From contig JAIXUZ010000316.1 in the NCBI GenBank assembly GCA_027483285.1, positions 1 to 10,809 of the forward strand: DNA of 10,809 bases, given 5' to 3'. Below are positions 6,536 to 10,809 of the stretch, one piece after another (within the stretch, counting starts at the first letter, position 1; each line of letters starts with the position of its first letter). The notes below the pieces were generated by a model. That model was not told the DNA's origin and searched no databases. It saw only the letters and a list, made by a program, of their open reading frames with translations. A program made the translations under genes and the position numbers. This DNA comes from Bacteroidota bacterium (GTDB lineage: Bacteria > Bacteroidota > Bacteroidia > CAMBQF01).

Positions 6536-8284
6536 TTAGAGTACCCCTGGTATCGCATCAATCAGCTTCTGCGTGTACTGGCTTTCTGGCTTGGCAAATA
6601 CATCTGCTGTAAAGCCAAGTTCCTCTATCTTTCCCTTGTTCATCACCATAATACGGTCAGCCATAAAGCGGACAACACTCATATCATGGGTTATAAATAT
6701 GTAGGTAAACCCGAACTCATTTTTCAGGCCGTTCAGCAGGTTTAGCACCTGCGCCTGTACCGACACATCCAGCGCCGAGACCGACTCATCGCACACAATA
6801 AACTTGGGGTTTAGTGCCAGCGCACGCGCTATGCAAACCCGTTGCCGTTGCCCACCGCTAAACTGGTGCGGGTAACGGTTATAATGCTCGGCTTTTAAGC
6901 CTACTTTCTCTAACAAATCAATAGTGCGGACCTTGGCGGCTTTGGCATCGCAAAGCTTGTGTACTAGCATAGGCTCGCTAATGGCGTGGCCTATGGTAAG
7001 CCGCGGGTTTAGCGACGAATACGGGTCCTGAAATATTATCTGCATCTCGCGGCGCAAACGGCGCATATCTCCGGTCGATAAACCAAACAGGTCTTTCCCC
7101 TCAAATTGTACATTACCACTCGTGGCTTCCAGCAAGCGCAAAACAGTACGCCCTAAGGTTGTTTTTCCACATCCCGATTCGCCAACAAGGCCAAGCGTTT
7201 CGCCTTTGTATAAATTAAAGCTGATATCGTCTACCGCCTTTACATGGTCGGTAACGCGGCCAAACACGCCCTTTTTAACAGGGTAATATACCTTCAGGTT
7301 TTCCACCTTTAACAGCACATCGCCTTTGGCAATTTGTTCACTTTGGGCACGTACCGCACTATCGTCAACTGCCAGTGTAGCGCGGATACCATCAACAGTC
7401 AACCCTGTTTCGGTAAAACGGCCTTCGGTATCGGTCAGCATAAAATCGCCTACAACGGGCAGGCGGGTAAGCCGCTTATCCATTGGCGGGCGACAAGCCA
7501 ATAACCCTTTGGTATAGGGGTGTTGTGGGTTTTTAAATATATCAGCAGCGGTGGCATTTTCCACCATTTTACCTTTGTACATAACCGCCACACGGCTGGC
7601 AATATCAGACACTACGCCCAAATCGTGCGATATAAATATAATGCCCATGCCATACTCCTGTTGCAGGCGGCCCAGCAGTTCTATTATCGACTTCTGCACC
7701 GTAACATCGAGCGCGGTTGTAGGCTCATCGGCAATAAGCAGTTGCGGCTTGCACGATATAGCCATGGCTATCATCACCCTTTGCTTTTGCCCACCCGACA
7801 GTTGGTGCGGATAGGCATCGTATACGGCTTGTGGCCGGGGTAGTTTTACATGGTCGAACAACTCAATGCAACGCTCGCGGGCCTGTTTTTTATTCAGCCC
7901 CTCGTGCAGCATCAAGGCCTCTGCCACTTGATAACCGCAGGTCAGCACCGGGTTTAGCGAGGTCATAGGCTCCTGAAAAATCATAGCCATGTGCTTACCG
8001 CGGTAGCGGCGCACTTCTTCCTCTTTCAGCTTTACCAAATCGGTTTGGGTGCCGTTTATGTTAAGGAGGATTTCTCCACCCGCAATGCGCCCTGCGGGCT
8101 TTTGCAACAGTTGCATAATAGCCAGGGATGTTACCGACTTGCCCGAGCCACTCTCGCCCACCAAGGCCACCGTCTCACCTGGATTAACACTAAGGCTGAT
8201 GTTATCTACCACCCGCAATACCTGCCCCTGCCCGGCAAAATCTACCGAGAGGTTACGAATATCGAGTACGGGAGTGACGTTCAT
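6536..8284 (-). CDS. ABC transporter ATP-binding protein, two fused NBDs (peptide/nickel family)
   Basis: Cytoplasmic ATPase of 582 residues carrying two complete nucleotide-binding domains, as in E. coli YejF or GsiA and equivalent to a DppD-DppF fusion. It would power an oligopeptide, dipeptide or related solute importer. NBD1: Walker A GESGSGKS (43-50), Q-loop Gln104, signature LSGGQ (162-166), Walker B LLIADE (182-187), H-loop His220, then an oligopeptide-type C-terminal extension (HPYTKGLL, 255-262). NBD2: Walker A GESGCGKT (368-375), Gln419, signature FSGGQ (475-479), Walker B FIVCDE (495-500), His533, and a second extension (SQYTQKLIDAIPG). All catalytic residues are intact in both halves. 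The linker at about 280-320 is variable. No permease or binding-protein gene adjoins it, so its partners are elsewhere. A weak TAACTTAG box (8290-8297, one mismatch to TAnnTTTG) sits 5 bp before the ATG; the stronger box at 9071-9078 is nearly 800 bp upstream. Confidence 0.96.
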   Translation of the reverse strand: MNVTPVLDIRNLSVDFAGQGQVLRVVDNISLSVNPGETVALVGESGSGKSVTSLAIMQLLQKPAGRIAGGEILLNINGTQTDLVKLKEEEVRRYRGKHMAMIFQEPMTSLNPVLTCGYQVAEALMLHEGLNKKQARERCIELFDHVKLPRPQAVYDAYPHQLSGGQKQRVMIAMAISCKPQLLIADEPTTALDVTVQKSIIELLGRLQQEYGMGIIFISHDLGVVSDIASRVAVMYKGKMVENATAADIFKNPQHPYTKGLLACRPPMDKRLTRLPVVGDFMLTDTEGRFTETGLTVDGIRATLAVDDSAVRAQSEQIAKGDVLLKVENLKVYYPVKKGVFGRVTDHVKAVDDISFNLYKGETLGLVGESGCGKTTLGRTVLRLLEATSGNVQFEGKDLFGLSTGDMRRLRREMQIIFQDPYSSLNPRLTIGHAISEPMLVHKLCDAKAAKVRTIDLLEKVGLKAEHYNRYPHQFSGGQRQRVCIARALALNPKFIVCDESVSALDVSVQAQVLNLLNGLKNEFGFTYIFITHDMSVVRFMADRIMVMNKGKIEELGFTADVFAKPESQYTQKLIDAIPGVL

Positions 8285-8383
8285 GGTTGCTAAGTTATTT
8301 ATTTTAGTTGGCAGTTCGTGGTTCGTAGTTGGTGGTTATGAATAGTATATTGTTAGTTCCCCGAAACAGCTTTTAGTTAATCG

Positions 8384-8505
8384 TTTTTCACTTTTAGTTT
8401 AACTATAGTTTACCCCGCCCAATCCCTATCTGTTGTAGTATTTTTTTAAGTTTTCGTTACTCATTTTTTCATTCATAATCTAATAATAGTTTACCCATAT
8501 CTAAC
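8384..8505. repeat. Diverged tandem repeat, copy 1
   Basis: This shares ordered landmarks with the block at 8559-8674: TTTTTCACTTTTAGTTT (8384-8400 against 8559-8575, identical over 17 bases), ATCCCTATCTGTTGTAGTA (8422-8440; one mismatch in copy 2), TCATTTTTTCATTC (against TCATTTTCTCAATC), and TAGTTTAC (8487-8494 against 8659-8666). Landmark offsets are 172-175 bp, so the block was duplicated and has since diverged. Confidence 0.7.
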
Positions 8506-8544
8506 CGCAAAGAGCGCAAAGTATTTTCCGCAAAGGGCACAAAG
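8505..8544. repeat. Paired 17-bp CCGCAAAG direct repeats
   Basis: CCGCAAAGAGCGCAAAG (8505-8521) and CCGCAAAGGGCACAAAG (8528-8544) differ at two positions and are 23 bp apart start to start. They lie exactly between the two copies of the tandem block. Similar CGCAAAG-rich units are familiar to me from other Bacteroidota intergenic regions. Two units are too few and too close together for a CRISPR array. Confidence 0.7.
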
Positions 8545-8558
8545 ACAAATAGTATTCA

Positions 8559-8674
8559 TTTTTCACTTTTAGTTTTACACTTTAAACTCACCTATCCCTA
8601 TCTATTGTAGTAAATTTTAACGTTTTTGCAATTCATTTTCTCAATCAAAATTCAATTATAGTTTACTCTAAATT
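8559..8674. repeat. Diverged tandem repeat, copy 2
   Basis: Second copy of the block at 8384-8505, in the same orientation. The core reads ATCCCTATCTATTGTAGTA (8594-8612). It runs into the hairpin element that begins at 8683. Confidence 0.7.
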
Positions 8675-8682
8675 TTAAAAAT

Positions 8683-8788
8683 CTCCTCTTGAGAGGAGTA
8701 CCCTGGCGCAAGCGTCAGGGGGAGGTGTGTTCTACTCCAATTAACACACCCGTCCCGATTTTATCGGGCCACCCCTCTCAAGAGGGGA
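8683..8788. repeat. 106-bp palindromic multi-hairpin element
   Basis: Five nested or adjacent stems are visible: CTCCTCT/AGAGGAG (8683-8698); CCCTGGCGC/GCGTCAGGG with one G-U (8701-8720); a central GGTGTGTT (8724-8731) pairing with AACACACC (8743-8750); CCCGAT/ATCGGG (8754-8768); and CCCCTCT/AGAGGGG (8772-8787). The outer hairpins are also near inverted copies of each other, so the element is palindromic overall and could fold as a cloverleaf. There are no T-tracts and no ORF. It looks like a non-autonomous dispersed element. Confidence 0.78.
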
Positions 8789-8802
8789 TGCTCTCTTCGC
8801 CG

Positions 8803-8834
8803 CTCTGTTGTAATAAAAATTAAACATTTCGTCA
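8803..8834. repeat. Third copy of the TCTRTTGTA core
   Basis: TCTGTTGTA (8804-8812), then AT-rich AAAATTAAACATTT, aligns with the cores of the tandem blocks at 8429-8437 and 8601-8609 and with that at 8928-8936. It directly follows the hairpin element, preceded by TTCGCC, as in the fourth copy. Confidence 0.5.
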
Positions 8835-8838
8835 ACAA

Positions 8839-8873
8839 CTCCCCTACTTTTTAAGGAGGGGTGCCCAAAGGGC
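8839..8873. repeat. Short hairpin element, possible half-copy of a REP-like unit
   Basis: CCCCT (8841-8845) pairs with AGGGG (8857-8861), continued by CTT/AAG around a TTT loop after one mismatch. Next to it GCCC-AAA-GGGC (8863-8873) forms a second stem. The layout (GGAGGGG hairpin followed by a GGGC hairpin) resembles half of the 8683-8788 element and other C/G-rich elements common in this phylum. Confidence 0.6.
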
Positions 8874-8885
8874 GTTGTGGTTACA

Positions 8886-8959
8886 TTTTTCACTTTTAGT
8901 TTTTCATTTTTAGTTCGCCAAAGGCGCTCTGTTGTAACAAAATTTTAACTTTTATCACA
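8886..8959. repeat. Partial fourth copy of the AT-rich repeat
   Basis: It begins with the same 17 bases TTTTTCACTTTTAGTTT (8886-8902) as copies 1 and 2, then has a CGCC-AAA-GGCG hairpin (8916-8926) and the core TCTGTTGTA (8928-8936) followed by ACAAAATTTTAACTTTTATC. The interval between the two landmarks is about 42 bp, as in copies 1 and 2 (45 and 42), so the unit is preserved here too. Confidence 0.55.
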
Positions 8960-8975
8960 CAAAATATCACCGTCG

Positions 8976-8996
8976 ACTTAAACCAATACTTTAAGT
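8976..8996. repeat. Inverted repeat (7-bp arms)
   Basis: ACTTAAA (8976-8982) and TTTAAGT (8990-8996) are perfectly complementary with a 7-base spacer. It lies downstream of the minus-strand promoter at 9071-9102, so it would form a hairpin in that transcript. Weak on its own because it is AT-rich. Confidence 0.35.
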
Positions 8997-9014
8997 AAAA
9001 CACGATTGAGAGGA

Positions 9015-9031
9015 ACGAGCAGTTTGCTCGT
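9015..9031. repeat. Perfect GC-containing stem-loop
   Basis: ACGAGCA (9015-9021), loop GTT, TGCTCGT (9025-9031). Seven perfect pairs. It would be the first hairpin in RNA from the minus-strand promoter at 9071-9102, about 35 bases after its predicted start. No T-run follows on either strand, so a terminator for the gene ending at 9120 is unlikely but not excluded. Confidence 0.5.
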
Positions 9032-9040
9032 AAATGAAGT

Positions 9041-9067
9041 ATAGGTTTAGCATAGCAAATAGGTTTA
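9041..9067. promoter_or_regulatory. Direct repeats ATAGGTTTA at the predicted transcript start
   Basis: ATAGGTTTA occurs at 9041-9049 and 9059-9067, exactly 18 bp apart, with a GC-ATA-GC core between them. They begin a few bases downstream of the minus-strand -7 box (9071-9078), where a regulator could bind two sites on nearly the same face of the helix. Function is inferred from position only. Confidence 0.35.
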
Positions 9068-9070
9068 CCA

Positions 9071-9102
9071 CAAAGATACGACCGTCACTACCCCATTGTC
9101 AA
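9071..9102 (-). promoter_or_regulatory. Bacteroidota-type promoter reading toward the repeat nest and ABC gene
   Basis: On the minus strand TATCTTTG (9078-9071) is an exact TAnnTTTG box and TTG (9102-9100) lies 21 bp upstream, within the spacing reported for the phylum. It is just downstream of the thioredoxin-like gene (stop at 9120) and almost 790 bp upstream of the ABC gene start. It may drive the ABC gene through a very long leader, or an unrecognised small RNA. Confidence 0.5.
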
Positions 9103-9119
9103 GGTAATTAGATTGATAT

Positions 9120-9398
9120 TTAATTGTTTTCTACCTTACTCATAAACTCAGCAACACCATTCTCTAATCTATATAACTCGCCATAGCCGTGTGATCGAAT
9201 AGTATACTTTTCAGCAAACAAACTATATTCAAGAGAGTCAATGTCATAAATATATAAAGGGAAGTCTTTATATTCTTTGATAGAATTGGAAAACCGTTGT
9301 AAGCCTAAAACAGAATATCCGCTCCATGTGGCATGGATAAACACAATACCATTTATAGGTGGTTCTGATGGGTTATATGTAACGTTAGGTAAATTCAT
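9120..9398 (-). CDS. Small thioredoxin-fold-like protein lacking the CxxC motif
   Basis: Protein of 92 residues with no signal peptide, so probably cytosolic. The order of elements resembles thioredoxin: a beta strand GIVFIHATW (17-25), then SGYS where thioredoxin has CGPC, a helix (31-44), a strand LYIYDID (48-54), a short helix, and a final YGELYRLENGVAEF (72-85) that parallels the last hairpin of thioredoxin (TLLLFKNGEV). Both redox cysteines are replaced by serine (Ser26, Ser29), and the usual cis-Pro before the last hairpin is absent. It should therefore not be an oxidoreductase; such folds can serve as binding or immunity-type proteins. An in-frame TAA two codons upstream fixes the ATG at 9398. 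It lies 48 bp after the upstream GATase-like gene on the same strand and may be co-transcribed. The homology is judged by eye and is not certain. Confidence 0.7.
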   Translation of the reverse strand: MNLPNVTYNPSEPPINGIVFIHATWSGYSVLGLQRFSNSIKEYKDFPLYIYDIDSLEYSLFAEKYTIRSHGYGELYRLENGVAEFMSKVENN

Positions 9399-9421
9399 GT
9401 TCCATTAAAACAGATTTACTA

Positions 9422-9448
9422 TCCCCTATAACCTACCCCCTATGCCCT
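9422..9448. repeat. Low-complexity CCCCTATAACC-type tract
   Basis: Degenerate tandem units such as CCCCTATAACC and TACCCCCTATG fill the short gap between two same-strand genes and touch the stop codon of the upstream one. This is a simple-sequence tract of the kind common between Bacteroidota genes; no regulatory meaning is evident. Confidence 0.4.
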
Positions 9449-10809
9449 AATAAGCTCCATTCCTTTTCCTAATAAACCACTCCAACCCAAGCAGTGCCAG
9501 CAGGATAAAGAATATCCAGCGCAGGTTAATAAGGTCGTCAAGGCGTTTTTGGGTGTACGATACAGGCTTAATATCCTCGCGTTTTTCAAGGTCGGCCAAT
9601 AAGTTGTCTAGCTGTTTAGGGTAGTACATTTTGCCGCCCATTTTCTGTGCAAGGGTATACAGCAGGCGGTGGTCTGCCACGGTATTGGTAAGCTCTACCT
9701 TAATGGCGGCAATGCTAAAGCTACCGGCCTTGCTATAGGCTTTATCGCCCAGCTTTACACGGGCGGTGTACTTATACTCGCCGGGGGGCAACTGGCCCGC
9801 ATTTAGGCGGTAGGCATTGCTGGTTTTGCTAAAGCGGTAGCTAAAGGCTTTGCCCTCGGCATTGCTAATGGTCAGGTCCACATCAGGTGTGTTAACCAGC
9901 TCATAGCTTTGGTTGTATAACTCGGCATCTAATATGATAGGCTCATTCTCGTTAAAAATTGTCTTACCACTTATGCGGAAATAGCTCTTATCTTCTTTAA
10001 CAGAAAGATATTGCACCACCTTACCCACAAACTCGTTAAACAGCGTATGGCTTTGGTTGTTCTGGTAGTCTTCCAGCCTCCAGCGCCATAAGCCTTCGCC
10101 GGCAATAACACCTGTGCGGCGGCCGTTAACCTCGTTAAACAGCACCAATGGGTTTTCGGTTTTAACCGTGCCTATCTGCTGGTAACCCAGTACTGATGCT
10201 GAATTGGTAATACCGTATGTTCCGTATGGCGATTGCAGCGGCGGGAACAGTGGCAGTGCCTTGCGGGTTTCGTCGTTTAGGGTAAAGTAAGAGAAGTTGG
10301 GGGCTATGCTCAGCTGTACATCGTTTACAGAGCCTATGCGACTGCCGGTAATGCTAACGCCCGCGCCCAGCTTGTTAAACTGTATGGTATTGGTTTGCCC
10401 GCCCAGTATGTACAGCACCGGTAATGATTTTGCCGTAAGCTCATCGGTAAAGCGGGTGCCCATATTTTGGTTAGAGGGTAGCTGGTGCATTATCACCAGG
10501 CTGTAGCCCGCCAGCGAAGCTGTAAAGTCGTTACCCAGGCCTACTTCCACTTCGTAGTTTTCGTTACTCTCAATGGCGTTCTTCAGGGCTGCAATATCAG
10601 GGTGTGGCGATGCGGCCAGTATCAGTACCTTCTCGCGGCTGTCCAGCACGTTTACAAAAATATCGGCTACGTTATTGTATACGTTGGTTTCGCCCTCTAC
10701 CACGCTAAGTGCAATGCGGTAGCGGTTTACGCCGCTCTCCTTGGCATCAAGCAAAATAGGCACCGTAGTGGTATAGGCATCAGCGGGAATGGTTACGTTA
10801 GACGTAAAT
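9447..10809 (-). CDS. Membrane-anchored protein with GATase-like region (partial, 5' end outside window)
   Basis: The frame is open to the window edge, giving 453 visible residues. The GTG at 10763 is an internal valine, since natural-looking sequence (TSNVTIPADAYTTT) precedes it. The first 55 or so visible residues resemble a beta-sandwich repeat (YRIALSVVEGETN, then ADIFVNVLD). Next comes an alpha/beta region: strand KVLILAASPHPD, helix LKNAIES, strand LVIMHQLP and LPVLYILGG, like class I glutamine amidotransferase folds but with no Cys nucleophile visible. GEGLWRWRLEDY, a second beta-sandwich part (FRISGKTIFNENEPI to FSIAAI) and a C-terminal helix (LRWIFFILLALLGLEWF) followed by RKR complete it. 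I associate this layout with large Bacteroidota membrane proteins found near BatA/VWA genes, with most of the chain in the periplasm. The function is unknown. A 48-bp gap separates it from the thioredoxin-like gene downstream. Confidence 0.8.
   Translation of the reverse strand, partial: FTSNVTIPADAYTTTVPILLDAKESGVNRYRIALSVVEGETNVYNNVADIFVNVLDSREKVLILAASPHPDIAALKNAIESNENYEVEVGLGNDFTASLAGYSLVIMHQLPSNQNMGTRFTDELTAKSLPVLYILGGQTNTIQFNKLGAGVSITGSRIGSVNDVQLSIAPNFSYFTLNDETRKALPLFPPLQSPYGTYGITNSASVLGYQQIGTVKTENPLVLFNEVNGRRTGVIAGEGLWRWRLEDYQNNQSHTLFNEFVGKVVQYLSVKEDKSYFRISGKTIFNENEPIILDAELYNQSYELVNTPDVDLTISNAEGKAFSYRFSKTSNAYRLNAGQLPPGEYKYTARVKLGDKAYSKAGSFSIAAIKVELTNTVADHRLLYTLAQKMGGKMYYPKQLDNLLADLEKREDIKPVSYTQKRLDDLINLRWIFFILLALLGLEWFIRKRNGAY

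Larger units (their letters stand above)
8285..9119. other. 835-bp intergenic repeat nest, no credible gene
   Basis: Neither strand has an ORF of more than a few dozen codons with protein-like composition. The stretch is filled with AT-rich repeats, two compact hairpin elements and one promoter-like site, listed separately. At its left end, 8312-8338 is a low-complexity GTTCGTGGTTCGTAGTTGG type sequence, a kind of degenerate simple repeat often seen between genes in Bacteroidota. It looks like an accumulation site for dispersed non-coding repeats between the ABC ATPase and the thioredoxin-like gene. Confidence 0.75.

Noticed and set aside
7326..8345. Several plus-strand ORFs (60-107 codons) opposite the ABC ATPase
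   Set aside because: All lie opposite a gene with every ABC motif intact in both halves, so they are shadow frames.
8384..8960. CRISPR array in the repeat nest
   Set aside because: Repeats are long, diverged and unevenly spaced (about 172, 203 and 124 bp between cores), with no uniform spacers and no cas gene.
9015..9031. Terminator for the thioredoxin-like gene
   Set aside because: The stem is good, but no T-run follows on the minus strand, and it lies about 90 bp past the stop codon, beyond a new promoter.
9005..9055. A 20-codon minus-strand ORF starting at the ATG near 9054 (MLNLYFIYEQ...)
   Set aside because: It lies just after the orphan promoter and could be a leader peptide, but there is no supporting ribosome site, conservation or composition signal.
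10761..10763. GTG as start codon of the right-edge gene
   Set aside because: The frame stays open to the window edge with natural protein sequence upstream, so this is an internal valine and the gene is 5'-partial.

Overview
The window looks like chromosomal DNA of a Bacteroidota bacterium, probably Chitinophagales or Sphingobacteriales. The evidence is: moderate GC; weak Shine-Dalgarno sites; promoter-like TAnnTTTG boxes with an upstream TTG; secreted proteins of Bacteroidota style; and intergenic DNA full of the short dispersed repeats usual in that phylum. This placement comes from pattern recognition only; no 16S or other marker gene is present.

Layout. A short-chain dehydrogenase (67-906, +) is preceded by a perfect 9-bp dyad that looks like an operator. 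It converges, with a 12-bp overlap, on a polytopic membrane protein (895-2202, -) that appears to start with TTG. Upstream of that gene lie two AT-rich ORFs (2229-2918 and 2948-3370, -). They read as one secreted protein of about 380 residues split by a single-base frameshift in a T-run. Next come an intrinsic terminator and a secreted or membrane-anchored protein of unknown function (3481-5076, -). This gene is divergent from a complete group I cysteine desulfurase of the IscS/NifS type (5288-6442, +), whose promoter box lies only 8 bp before the ATG. The desulfurase converges on a fused two-NBD peptide/nickel-type ABC ATPase (6536-8284, -). The two genes are separated by an 86-bp palindromic REP/MITE-like element.

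From 8285 to 9119 there is about 835 bp without a credible gene. It holds a diverged tandem duplication (period about 172-175 bp), four copies of a TCTRTTGTA core, paired CCGCAAAG repeats, and two hairpin-rich elements. It also holds a good minus-strand promoter at 9071-9102, which could make a long leader for the ABC gene or a separate small RNA.

Upstream of this gap is a 92-residue thioredoxin-fold-like protein that has lost both active-site cysteines and the cis-proline. At the right edge is the 3' part of a large membrane-anchored protein with a GATase-like region, a family often found in BatA/VWA settings. Its 5' end lies outside the window.

The genes do not form one pathway. The window is a set of housekeeping genes (desulfurase, ABC ATPase, SDR) mixed with uncharacterised envelope proteins. 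No mobile element with its own transposase, CRISPR array, tRNA or rRNA was seen. The most unusual items are the repeat nest with its embedded promoter, the cysteine-less thioredoxin-like protein and the frameshifted secreted gene.
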